Shown: positions 16,091 to 23,671 of the stretch, piece after piece
Position numbering within the stretch: position 1 is the stretch's first letter
Layout of the letters: each line of letters starts with the position of its first letter
Assembly (NCBI GenBank): GCA_020630975.1
Contig: JAHDID010000060.1
Location: forward strand, 1-34,732
Length of the DNA: 34,732 bases
Direction: 5' to 3'
From: Verrucomicrobiota bacterium
GTDB taxonomy: Bacteria; Verrucomicrobiota; Verrucomicrobiia; Verrucomicrobiales; DEV007
Translations under genes and position numbers: made by a program
The notes under the pieces: model-generated
Seen by the model: the letters and a program-made list of their open reading frames with translations, nothing else
Told to the model about the DNA's origin: nothing
Database searches by the model: none

Positions 16091-16492
16091 ATGAAAACTT
16101 TCCTCCTGTTCCTCCCTTTTTGGATTTTGTTCTTCATTTATCTATTCCAAGGTCTCTTTGGCGATAGGCACACGTGGTTCTTTGGAAGGTACTCTGGGGG
16201 AGCGTCAATTTCTGTCGGAGGGGGATCCGCTAATATCAAATGGGAGCGGTCTTTGGTAACGGCTCTGATGGATAAGCCAATTTACGAAAAGCAAAAAAGC
16301 CTCGAAACGCCGGTTGCGAGGTTTTTCAACAAAGCAGCGATCTTTCCATATTATTCTCCACCTCCCGGGCCACGTTCATTGAGATTACCGCTTTGGATCC
16401 CATTGCTCTTGGTGTTTCTATTATTGAGCTTCATCCGGATGCGCAAGCGCAAGCTGGTGGCAGGAACGGTTCAAGCGGCTCTTGAGGAATAG
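16091..16492 (+). CDS. Small two-helix membrane protein, unknown function
   Basis: The 133-residue protein has an N-terminal hydrophobic segment (FLLFLPFWILFFIYLFQGLF) and a C-terminal one (PLWIPLLLVFLLLSFI) followed by basic RMRKRK. Between them is a Gly/Ser-rich stretch and a hydrophilic loop of about 75 residues, probably outside the cytoplasm. No family is recognised. It is 30 bases downstream of the HEAT-like gene in the same direction, so they may be co-transcribed. Confidence 0.55.
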   Translation: MKTFLLFLPFWILFFIYLFQGLFGDRHTWFFGRYSGGASISVGGGSANIKWERSLVTALMDKPIYEKQKSLETPVARFFNKAAIFPYYSPPPGPRSLRLPLWIPLLLVFLLLSFIRMRKRKLVAGTVQAALEE

Positions 16493-16510
16493 GGTAGGGA
16501 AACACTGAAT

Positions 16511-16546
16511 TGTACCCTATTGAATCAAAACTGTACCCTATTGAAT
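16511..16546. repeat. Two direct repeats with 21-bp period
   Basis: TGTACCCTATTGAAT occurs at 16511-16525 and again at 16532-16546, separated by CAAAAC. It is placed directly after the small membrane-protein gene. It could be a protein-binding iteron-like pair or chance duplication. Confidence 0.6.
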
Positions 16547-16580
16547 TCTGTGCTTTTGGTATAGAAAACAATGGGATGCG

Positions 16581-16848
16581 CCAGCGAGTGGCGTTTCATC
16601 GTGGTGGGGTTGTCCTTCGGCCGATTGCTCTGCAGTCCACTCGCTGACGCTCGCCGCCACTTTTATGGATGGAACATGGATTGCATGGATTCTATCGAGC
16701 CTGGTGACTGGAATGTTTCTCTAGTATAAGAAAGCGGGAAGCATGTGGCGGCGAGCGTCAGCGAGTGACGTTTCATCGTGAGGGAGTAGGTGTGGCGGGT
16801 TGCGAATACAAGGAGTGGCCGATCCCTCTGCAGTCCACTCGCTGCCAC
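16581..16848. repeat. Two copies of a dispersed inverted-repeat element
   Basis: Copy 1 (about 16581-16660) has CCAGCGAGTGGCGTTTCATC at its left end and GCAGTCCACTCGCTGACGC near the right. Copy 2 (about 16744-16848) has GTCAGCGAGTGACGTTTCAT at the left and GCAGTCCACTCGCTGCCAC at the right. The ends of each copy are inverted relative to each other (CAGCGAGTG/CACTCGCTG). A related end, GTGGCGGCGAGCG followed by GCGAGTGGA, occurs at 26639-26667. No gene is seen in 16493-16876. Confidence 0.65.
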
Positions 16849-16876
16849 TTTTAGATAGCAGATTGCAGAATTTTGC

Positions 16877-17410
16877 CTATTCAGCAGCCGTCGGCGAGAT
16901 GCCTAGCTCTTTGAGCTTGGCGACTGTGTCAGCACCGGCTTTGCCTGCTTTCACGGCTTTGTCGATGGCTAGGATCTTGCCATCGGCTCCGATGTAAAAG
17001 GTCCAGCGCTGAGGGAATGGGCGCACGCCGCTGACGACGCCGAAGGCTTTGGCGGCATCTTTTTCTGGATCGCTGAGGATCGGGTAGTTTAGCTCCAGTT
17101 TCTTGGCAAATTTGGTGTTGGTCTCGACCGAGTCACAGCTGGCTGCGAAGTAGGCGATATCATAGTTGGCTAGCTCTGCGCCACTCTCACGGAGCGACTC
17201 ACACTGCTTGGTTCATCCTCCGGTGAAGGCCTTGGGGAACCAAGCGATCACAATCGGCTTTCCTTTGAGATCGGCTAAGGTGTAGGTCTGGCCATCGCTG
17301 CCGGTCAGTGAAAAATCTGGGGCATCGTCGCCGACTTGGAGCTGTGCTTTAGCAAACATAGGAGCTAGGAAAAGTAGAACGGCGAATGATACGCCTAAGG
17401 TCGATCTCAT
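16877..17410 (-). CDS. Secreted selenocysteine peroxiredoxin (TGA read as Sec)
   Basis: A conventional reading stops after 65 residues at a TGA (17213-17215). The same frame continues uninterrupted to TAG at 16877, giving a complete thioredoxin-fold peroxiredoxin of 177 residues if TGA is read as selenocysteine. Residues 1-22 are a signal peptide ending MFAKA. Then come VGDDAPDFSLTGSDG, IAWFPKAFTGG-U66-TKQC70, NYPILSDPEKDAAKAFGV and RWTFYIGADGKI. U66 falls exactly at the peroxidatic cysteine of the AhpC/TSA family, and C70 is a plausible resolving residue. It should reduce peroxides in the envelope. A SECIS-like hairpin follows the TGA. Peroxiredoxin is an established bacterial selenoprotein family. 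A nonsense mutation or sequencing error is possible but less likely. Confidence 0.88.
17180..17198 (-). promoter_or_regulatory. Bacterial SECIS-like hairpin
   Basis: On the minus strand GUCGCUC pairs with GAGUGGC (7 pairs, two of them G-U) around the loop CGUGA. The loop begins 21 bases after the UGA, inside the distance range for bacterial SECIS elements read by SelB. An A-G mismatch and two further pairs can extend the stem. Found by hand folding. Confidence 0.6.
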
Positions 17411-17479
17411 GGACGTACCTGTCGGGAATCTGAGCCAAAGGTCAAAACCCGCGATAGCGCATAATGGATTTATCCCTGC

Positions 17480-20305
17480 CTATTCGCTATACTCCTCCAT
17501 GCCCGCACAGGTGCACACCAGATTTCTATCGCCGTAGACATTGTCGATGCGGGAGACGCTGGGCCAAAACTTGCGCTCGCGGACCCAGGCTATGGGGTAG
17601 GCGGCTTGCTCGCGGGTGTAGGCGCGCTGCCAGTTGTCGGCTACGATGTTTTCAGCGGGATGAGGGGCGTGCTTTAGTGGATTGTCGTTGGCGTCGAGTT
17701 GGCCGGTGCGCACGGCTTCGATCTCGGCGTGGATGGCGATCATGGCATCGCAGAAGCGATCTAGCTCGTCTAGGTCTTCGCTCTCGGTGGGCTCGATCAT
17801 CAGGGTGCCGGGCACGGGCCACGACATGGTCGGTGCGTGGAAACCAAAGTCGATCAGGCGCTTGGCGATATCTTCCACATCGATACCGGTTTGCTCTTTG
17901 AGCGGGCGGGTATCGATGATGCACTCGTGGGCGACGTAGCCGTTTTTCCCCCGGAATAGCACGGGGAAGTGGTCGCGCAGCCGATGGGCGATGTAGTTGG
18001 CATTTAGGATCGCTCGCCGAGTCGACTCGGTGAGCCCATCGGGGCCCATCATAGCGATATACATCCACGAGATGGTGAGAATGCTGGCGCTGCCGAGTGG
18101 TGCGGCGGAGACGACACCTGCGGCATCGCTCGAGTCGCCATAGCGGTGGCCGGGTAGGAAAGGTACTAGCTGCTCGGCCACACCGATGGGGCCGACACCG
18201 GGACCACCACCACCGTGTGGTATACAGAAAGTCTTGTGTAGATTCAGGTGACAGACATCGGCACCGATACCGCCGGGCGAGCATAGCCCGACCTGAGCAT
18301 TCATATTGGCGCCATCCATGTAGACCTGGCCGCCGTGCTGGTGAATGGTCTCGCAGATGGCTTTGATATCCTCCTCAAAGACGCCGTGCGTCGATGGGTA
18401 GGTGATCATGAGAGCCGAGAGCTGGTCGGCGTGTTTTTCGGCTTTTTCGCGGACATCATCGATGTCGATATTGCCCTCATCGTCGCAGCGGATCGGCACC
18501 ACGCGCATGCCACACATCACTGCGCTGGCGGGATTGGTACCATGGGCAGAGGTCGGGATCAGGCAGACGTCGCGCTGGTCGTCGCCCCGCGATAGGTGGT
18601 AGCGGCGGATCGCCAGTAGGCCAGCGTACTCGCCCTGCGAGCCAGCATTGGGCTGTAGGCTCACTCCGGCAAATCCGGTGATCTCGGCCAGCCATGTCTC
18701 GAGCTCGTCGACCATCTCGCGATAGCCTGTGGTCTGCTCGGCTGGGGCAAAAGGGTGCAGCCCATTGATACTGGGCCAGCTGAGCGGCAGCATTTCGGAG
18801 GTGGCATTCAGCTTCATGGTGCACGAGCCGAGGGGGATCATGCTCCAGTTTAGCGCGATGTCTTTGCCCTCTATGCGGCGCAGGTAGCGCAGCATGCGGC
18901 TCTCTGTGTGGTAGTCGCTAAAGACGGACTGCTGGAGAAAGTCGTCGCCGCGTAGCAGGTCTGCTGGCAGGGCGGTCTCGGCAGATAGGCTCAGCTCGCC
19001 ATCTAGCCCAAAGATCTCGGCCAGCTCCAGCCAATCGCCGGACTCGACAGCGGCCTCGTCTAGCGAGATGCCGATGCGGCCAGGCTCCTCGCGAAAGTTG
19101 AATGTATCCGAGGTAAAGGTCTGGTCGGTCTCGATAAAGATCGTGTCGAAGTAGCTGCCCTCGCTGGCGAGTGTGTAGCCCTTTGCCGATAGGGCATCGG
19201 CCAGTGCTCGAGTGGCTCCGGCTACGCGACGTGCGATGTGCTGTAGCCCATCGCGCCCGTGGTAGGTGGCGTAAAAGCCAGCTATGACAGCCAGTAGCAC
19301 CTGAGCGGTGCAGATATTCGATGTGGCTTTCTCGCGGCGGATGTGCTGCTCGCGAGTCTGTAGCGATAGCCGCAGGGCGGGGCGGCCGTCGGCATCTTTA
19401 GACACGCCTACCAGTCGACCGGGGAGGCGGCGTTTGTGCTTGTCGGTGCAGGCGATGTAGGCGGCGTGCGGACCACCAAAGCCCATCGGCACGCCGAATC
19501 GCTGAGCGCTGCCGATCATGATGTCGACGCTGGGTGGCTTCAGTAAAGTGAGTGCCAGTATATCTGCGGCAGCTATAGCGATGCCTTTCGCGGCCTGCAC
19601 GGCCTCGATAGTGGCGGTGTGATCGTGCACCTGGCCATCGTCGCCAGGGTACTGGATGATCGCGCCGATGAGAGTCTCTGCCTCGGCGGCAAAGTCGATG
19701 CTGGCCAGATCTGCGACGACTAGCTCGATGCCGACTGGCTCAGCTCGGGTCTGCAGGATGTCGATGGTCTGAGCAAAGCACTGATCGCTGACGTAGAATT
19801 TTTTACCCTTTGGCTTGGCGGCAGCGGCCATGGCCATCGCTTCGGCGGCGGCGGTGCCCTCGTCGAGTAGCGAGGCATTGGCTACAGGTAGGCCAGTGAG
19901 CTCGGTGATGAGTGTCTGGTAGTTGAGCAGGGCCTCGAGCCTGCCTTGAGAAATTTCCGCCTGGTAGGGGGTGTAGGCGGTGTACCAGCCGGGATTTTCC
20001 AGTACGTTTCGCTGGATGACTGGTGGCAGGATAGTGTCGTAGTAGCCGCGGCCGATCAGAGAGCGGCGTACTTCGTTGCGATCGGTCTTTTCTCGGAGAT
20101 CGGCCAGGGCTCGGTACTCGGACCTGGCTGCGGGGAGATCCAGAGGGCTGCTCGCTCGGATGCTGGCTGGGACGACTTGGTCGATCAGGCTATCCATGGA
20201 CTCAAAGCCCAGGGCAGATAGCATGGTGTCGACTTCGTGGCTGGCGGGGCCGAGGTGGCGGCCAGCGAATAGGCTATGTTCAGGAGATATGGCTTCGGTA
20301 TGCAT
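17480..20305 (-). CDS. gcvP: Glycine dehydrogenase (decarboxylating), P protein
   Basis: The 941-residue single-chain P protein contains both halves that some bacteria split into GcvPA and GcvPB. The N-terminal half has FAGRHLGP and [32 protein letters not shown] (written in parts: [26 protein letters not shown]). The C-terminal half has [20 protein letters not shown] and the PLP lysine K691 in [16 protein letters not shown]. It decarboxylates glycine and passes the aminomethyl group to the lipoyl arm of GcvH. Its start overlaps the 3' end of gcvH by 26 bases, implying translational coupling. Length is normal. gcvT is not in the window. Confidence 0.97.
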   Translation of the reverse strand: MHTEAISPEHSLFAGRHLGPASHEVDTMLSALGFESMDSLIDQVVPASIRASSPLDLPAARSEYRALADLREKTDRNEVRRSLIGRGYYDTILPPVIQRNVLENPGWYTAYTPYQAEISQGRLEALLNYQTLITELTGLPVANASLLDEGTAAAEAMAMAAAAKPKGKKFYVSDQCFAQTIDILQTRAEPVGIELVVADLASIDFAAEAETLIGAIIQYPGDDGQVHDHTATIEAVQAAKGIAIAAADILALTLLKPPSVDIMIGSAQRFGVPMGFGGPHAAYIACTDKHKRRLPGRLVGVSKDADGRPALRLSLQTREQHIRREKATSNICTAQVLLAVIAGFYATYHGRDGLQHIARRVAGATRALADALSAKGYTLASEGSYFDTIFIETDQTFTSDTFNFREEPGRIGISLDEAAVESGDWLELAEIFGLDGELSLSAETALPADLLRGDDFLQQSVFSDYHTESRMLRYLRRIEGKDIALNWSMIPLGSCTMKLNATSEMLPLSWPSINGLHPFAPAEQTTGYREMVDELETWLAEITGFAGVSLQPNAGSQGEYAGLLAIRRYHLSRGDDQRDVCLIPTSAHGTNPASAVMCGMRVVPIRCDDEGNIDIDDVREKAEKHADQLSALMITYPSTHGVFEEDIKAICETIHQHGGQVYMDGANMNAQVGLCSPGGIGADVCHLNLHKTFCIPHGGGGPGVGPIGVAEQLVPFLPGHRYGDSSDAAGVVSAAPLGSASILTISWMYIAMMGPDGLTESTRRAILNANYIAHRLRDHFPVLFRGKNGYVAHECIIDTRPLKEQTGIDVEDIAKRLIDFGFHAPTMSWPVPGTLMIEPTESEDLDELDRFCDAMIAIHAEIEAVRTGQLDANDNPLKHAPHPAENIVADNWQRAYTREQAAYPIAWVRERKFWPSVSRIDNVYGDRNLVCTCAGMEEYSE

Positions 20306-20660
20306 CGGCGTTCATCAGGGATTCGAGTTCGCCGCTATCCGAAGGTTTGATGGCGAGCATCCAGCCTTCGCCGAATGGGTCGCTATTCACAGGTTCAGGA
20401 GATTCGCCGAGAGGCTCATTGATCTCGACGACTTCTCCGCTGATAGGGGCGTAAATATCGTTGGCCGCTTTGACTGACTCGATCACCGCGATGGGCTCGC
20501 CTTTCTCCACTGTCCGCCCGACTTCTGGCAGCTCTAGGTAGACGATGTCAGTTAGCTCGGCTTGAGCGTGGTCTGAGATGCCGATCCGGCAGGCATCTTC
20601 GGTAGAGGCATCTACCCACTCGTGAGATTCAACAAAACGCAGATGATCGGGAATGTTCAT
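20280..20660 (-). CDS. gcvH: Glycine cleavage system H protein
   Basis: The 126-residue lipoyl carrier has the family opening [11 protein letters not shown], then [22 protein letters not shown], and the lipoylated lysine K64 in [16 protein letters not shown]. It shuttles the aminomethyl group from GcvP to the T protein and electrons to the L protein. Length is typical. It is the first gene of a gcvH-gcvP pair, with only 69 bases before the response-regulator gene upstream. I see no glycine-riboswitch-like structure in that gap. Confidence 0.96.
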   Translation of the reverse strand: MNIPDHLRFVESHEWVDASTEDACRIGISDHAQAELTDIVYLELPEVGRTVEKGEPIAVIESVKAANDIYAPISGEVVEINEPLGESPEPVNSDPFGEGWMLAIKPSDSGELESLMNADAYRSHIS

Positions 20661-20729
20661 GAATCTTAATAGTTAATTCACAAACCGATCATCATGCAAT
20701 GTTTTGTTGATCCGAAAGCGAGCTAGAGA

Positions 20730-21347
20730 TTAACCGCAGGTGAGAGCGATCATTTGCTCTTCATCCTCTTCATCTGTATCGAAATCGAAGAGGCTATCGG
20801 TGGGTGCGTAGTTGTTGAGGATCGCCTCGACTCGCTTTTTCTTCTCATCAGCATGGACCTCGCCATTGATGTCATGTACGTCGTGATCGAGTCGGCTGAC
20901 TTGATCTAGGATCGACTGCACTTGGGCTGTCTGAGCGACAAATTGTTTTTGCAGCATGCGCATCTGCAGGGCGTTTTTGATGCGGATCAGGGCCTCGCCA
21001 GCGTCGATGGGCTTGGCGATAAAGTCATTGGCACCGCTGGATATAGTCTTTTGGCAGGTCCGCTCATCCGCCAGACCGGTGATCATGATGACGGGGAGGT
21101 CAGCGTAGGCGGCACGGATTTTTTGGCATACCTCGATGCCGCTGGTGCCGGGCATATTCACATCTAGCATGACGACGTCGACATCGTGCGATGCGATGAG
21201 ATCCAGAGCGGCATCAGGTTCGCCACATAGCACAGATTGGAGTCCGGCACCGTCGAAGATCTTGCCTAGCTGCATACGAACCATAGGCTCATCATCGATT
21301 ACTAAGACTGTTCCTCTCTGACTGGTTGTTTCTGTTCCTTGCCCCAT
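20730..21347 (-). CDS. Stand-alone response regulator with coiled-coil tail
   Basis: The 205-residue protein has one complete receiver domain: acidic pair D18/D19 in VLVIDDEP, phosphoacceptor D62 in MLDVNMPG, T90 in MITG and K112 in FIAKP. After about residue 125 comes a helical, probably coiled-coil segment (RMLQKQFVAQTAQVQSILDQ) and an acidic end (DTDEEDEEQ). There is no DNA-binding or enzymatic output domain, so it likely works by protein-protein contact, like CheY-type or diguanylate-partner regulators. The cognate kinase is not in the window. Only the ATG at 21347 precedes the first beta strand, and a strong promoter sits immediately before it. Confidence 0.9.
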   Translation of the reverse strand: MGQGTETTSQRGTVLVIDDEPMVRMQLGKIFDGAGLQSVLCGEPDAALDLIASHDVDVVMLDVNMPGTSGIEVCQKIRAAYADLPVIMITGLADERTCQKTISSGANDFIAKPIDAGEALIRIKNALQMRMLQKQFVAQTAQVQSILDQVSRLDHDVHDINGEVHADEKKKRVEAILNNYAPTDSLFDFDTDEEDEEQMIALTCG

Positions 21348-21358
21348 AATATAAAAAT

Positions 21359-21388
21359 ATTATAAAAACCATAAATAACAACCGTCAA
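21359..21388 (-). promoter_or_regulatory. Strong sigma-70-like promoter of the response regulator
   Basis: On the minus strand TTGACG (21388-21383) and TATAAT (21364-21359) are separated by 18 bases, a near-consensus pair in AT-rich DNA. The expected start of transcription is about 5 bases before the ATG at 21347, so the message would be almost leaderless. Confidence 0.65.
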
Positions 21389-21550
21389 AATCAATAAGAG
21401 GGGCGTATTTTCTTATTTATTTTTTACAAATTTCATATTTATGATAATTTACTAGGTCAGATTCCCCCGGTCTGTAAAAAAACCCGGTCATCGATACAGC
21501 CTCCCCACCCTGTATCAATTTTACAGAATACCGAAACAGAAAGACCACTA

Positions 21551-22567
21551 ATGGAAACCCAAACAGGTTGCAGGGGCATCATGGGATGCTTGCTCGCTGC
21601 AACGATCGCGACACTCGTCAGCACGGCTCACGCCATCGTGCTGCCCGAGGAATCTGAGGAAACAACCGCTTCCTATGCAAGGCTACCCGAGGGGCATACC
21701 ACCGACTCGGGAGAGAAATATGACTCGACCAAGATGTCTGCATCGCACCCGAGCCTGCCTTTTGGCACCGTGCTGCGCATCCAGAATCAAGAAACCGGAG
21801 AGTCGATCGACGCAAAGGTGAACCACCGCTGCCAGAAAGATCTGCAGCTCTCATTCATGGCAGCCAAGGAGCTGGGCCTGACGAGCGACTCGCAGAAGCT
21901 CAGTGTGCTGGCCACGCCTGTCGGTATGACGACCGCTCAGATCGAGCCACAGCACCGCTACCAGAAAGATGCTATCATGGTAGCTTTTGGGGCGAATGAC
22001 TACGATCCGAGTGCCTTCACTCCAGAGGAGCAGGCCGCTATGGAGCGCAGCCGTGCAGAGGCTGAGCAGCGCTCTGCTCAGATGGCGCGGATCGGTGCCG
22101 CACAGCGCGCTGCGACTGGCGGGGCCGCCTATCCCGAACTGACTTTTGGCAATACGATCAATGCCAGTGCCAGCTACACTTCTAGTGAGACGACTACGAC
22201 TCTAGCTTCCACTACGGCTAGCGCTGGCGCATCGCCGCGGAAGCTAGATATCCGTCCCTACCAGGGTAGCACTAATGATCCAGGCCGGATCCGCTACTCT
22301 GGCGCAGAATTACCCTCACCACAGTCGGCGACACCACGCATGCCGAGCCCGCTGAGAGCGCAGTTTGGCGCTTACAATAGCGCTCAGCATGCCGACCTAG
22401 TGAGTCGGGAGTTAAACCAGATCGGTTTTGAAACCGTCGTGATGCCAGTGGGCTCTCTCCACTGTGTCGTCACCAGAGGTACTTTTCCAGACTCTGACAC
22501 CGCCCGTAGATGGGCGTCTGATGTTCGCACCAACCACCACAGGGACCTGACGGTCGTTAGGCTTTGA
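21551..22567 (+). CDS. RlpA-like double-psi barrel protein with SPOR domain
   Basis: The 338-residue secreted protein has a signal peptide (CLLAATIATLVSTAHA, cleavage near residue 28). It then has an RlpA-like double-psi beta barrel: TTDSGEKYDSTKMSASHPSL, PFGTVLRIQNQET and AKVNHRCQKDLQLSFMAAKEL. In active RlpA transglycosylases the corresponding motif is N-D-R-G-P followed by D-L-S; here it is N-H-R-C and L-Q-L-S, so the catalytic Asp appears lost. A Ser/Thr/Ala-rich linker leads to a C-terminal SPOR domain (about residues 265-338, LRAQFGAYNSAQHADLVSREL), which binds denuded septal glycan. I infer a division-site peptidoglycan-binding protein that may not be enzymatic. It is monocistronic with a terminator after it. 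Confidence 0.78.
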   Translation: METQTGCRGIMGCLLAATIATLVSTAHAIVLPEESEETTASYARLPEGHTTDSGEKYDSTKMSASHPSLPFGTVLRIQNQETGESIDAKVNHRCQKDLQLSFMAAKELGLTSDSQKLSVLATPVGMTTAQIEPQHRYQKDAIMVAFGANDYDPSAFTPEEQAAMERSRAEAEQRSAQMARIGAAQRAATGGAAYPELTFGNTINASASYTSSETTTTLASTTASAGASPRKLDIRPYQGSTNDPGRIRYSGAELPSPQSATPRMPSPLRAQFGAYNSAQHADLVSRELNQIGFETVVMPVGSLHCVVTRGTFPDSDTARRWASDVRTNHHRDLTVVRL

Positions 22568-22604
22568 TTCAAGGCCCGCAGCGGACATTGCCACTCGACC
22601 GAGA

Positions 22605-22634
22605 CGAGGGGTTCCTACGGGGACCTCTCGTTTT
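22605..22634 (+). terminator. Probable terminator of the RlpA-like gene
   Basis: CGAGGGGTTCC pairs imperfectly with GGGGACCTCTCG, followed by TTTT, 38 bases after the stop codon. The T-run is short. It also resembles the hairpins of the repeat array that follows. Confidence 0.55.
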
Positions 22635-22664
22635 GGGTACTGGGGGGGAGGCAGGTGAATGGTA

Positions 22665-22984
22665 GGAACTCTGGGGAGTTCCACTACGGGAGGGCAACTC
22701 GGTAGAGGAAGATCCCAATCTTCCAGCGTTCGGTACTAGGGGCATGGCCGGAACTCTGGGGAGTTCCACTACGGGAGAGTAACTCGGTAGAGGGAGATCC
22801 CAATCTTCCAGCGTTCGGTACTAGGGGCATGGTGGGAACTCTGGGGAGTTCCACTACGGGAGAGCAACTCGGTAGAGGAAGATCCCAATCTTCCAGCGTT
22901 CGGTACTAGGGGCATGGTGGGAACTCTGGGGAGTTCCACTACGGGAGAGCAACTCGGTAGAGGAAGATCCCAATCTTCCAGCGT
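22665..22984. repeat. Tandem array of paired REP-like hairpins (3.8 x 85 bp)
   Basis: Units start at 22665, 22750, 22835 and 22920, an exact 85-bp period; the last unit is cut at about 65 bp. Each unit has hairpin 1 GGAACTC/GAGTTCC followed by A-CTAC, then a spacer, then GTAG-A and hairpin 2 GGAAGAT/ATCTTCC. The GTAG tetranucleotide therefore heads hairpin 2 on the plus strand and hairpin 1 on the minus strand: two REP-like elements in inverted orientation, the layout of a BIME. Units differ by only a few bases, so amplification is recent. No gene is seen in 22568-23020. Confidence 0.85.
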
Positions 22985-23020
22985 CAGTTTAACCGCAATC
23001 CGACGGGAAGAGTAAGAAGC

Positions 23021-23206
23021 TCAATCCTCGAGCCCATACGCCTCTACTGACACGCCATCCAGCTCATCGCTCCAGCACTGGATCATCATTGGTCGGCAGC
23101 AGACCTCGCAGTCGTAGTCGAGCTCGCAGGGCACTTCGCTAGAGGCTGGCAGTGGCACGGAGAATACTTCGAAACAGCTGGGGCAGGTCACTGGGGCGAT
23201 ATCCAT
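23021..23206 (-). CDS. CPXCG-motif small cysteine-rich protein
   Basis: The 61-residue protein has CPSCFEVF near the N-terminus and DYDCEVCCRPMMIQCW later, two Cys pairs that should form a single zinc-ribbon knuckle. This matches the family annotated as CPXCG motif-containing cysteine-rich protein; the first motif here is CPSCF rather than CPYCG. Function of the family is unknown. Its start overlaps the end of the upstream membrane-protein gene by 19 bases, implying coupling. Confidence 0.8.
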   Translation of the reverse strand: MDIAPVTCPSCFEVFSVPLPASSEVPCELDYDCEVCCRPMMIQCWSDELDGVSVEAYGLED

Positions 23207-23601
23207 TGGTTGTTTTTCAGTCTACGCCTCTCGAGCCAAAAGCAAAGCACCACTAGCAGCAGGCACAGCAGGGCGACCTGCCAGTAGGGGAGGATGATCA
23301 GGAATAGTCCTTGGCCCAGTTTTAGATTTGGCCATTGAGCTAGCCAGCGCATTTTGTCACCCCAGACGGGATCGGTATTCACAAAGGACGACCAGCGGTG
23401 CTCATGCATCATGAACTGCGCGCCCACACCGAAGATGGAGGACTCGCTTTGTACTTTTAGGATACCCACGGGAGTCTCGGCATCCCAGGCGAGCCATTCG
23501 CGAGTGCTGTGCCACCAGCCGACTAGCGAGAGCGCCAGCGGGATCAGGGCCAGGTAGGTGAAAAAGTGGCGTCGCCAGTTGGATTTTGGTGATGAGTTCA
23601 C
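23188..23601 (-). CDS. Two-helix membrane protein, unknown function
   Basis: The product has a hydrophobic segment near the N-terminus (FFTYLALIPLALSLVGWW) and one near the C-terminus (WQVALLCLLLVVLCFWL) followed by RRRLKNN. The intervening ~65 residues contain many Trp and should lie outside the cytoplasm. No family is recognised. The open frame also allows a GTG start at 23661 (157 residues), but that leaves only 10 bases to the divergent phosphoesterase gene; the GTG at 23601 leaves room for promoters and is preferred with low certainty. It overlaps the CPXCG gene by 19 bases. Confidence 0.6.
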   Translation of the reverse strand: MNSSPKSNWRRHFFTYLALIPLALSLVGWWHSTREWLAWDAETPVGILKVQSESSIFGVGAQFMMHEHRWSSFVNTDPVWGDKMRWLAQWPNLKLGQGLFLIILPYWQVALLCLLLVVLCFWLERRRLKNNQWISPQ

Positions 23602-23671
23602 GAGATCTAGTCTAGCACGTGTCCGGTGTTGTGTCGGCTGAGTGGCTATGTTCTGTTCCACACACTCATTT

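Noticed and set aside
17213-17410. Truncated 65-residue peroxiredoxin as the final gene call
   Set aside because: The frame continues after the TGA with full family similarity, so the gene is called through to 16877 as a selenoprotein.
20661-20729. Glycine riboswitch before gcvH
   Set aside because: The gap is only 69 bases, too short for the usual tandem aptamer, and shows no suitable structure.
22665-22984. CRISPR array
   Set aside because: The whole 85-bp unit is repeated, including what would be spacers, and each unit holds two palindromes; there are no unique spacers and no cas genes.
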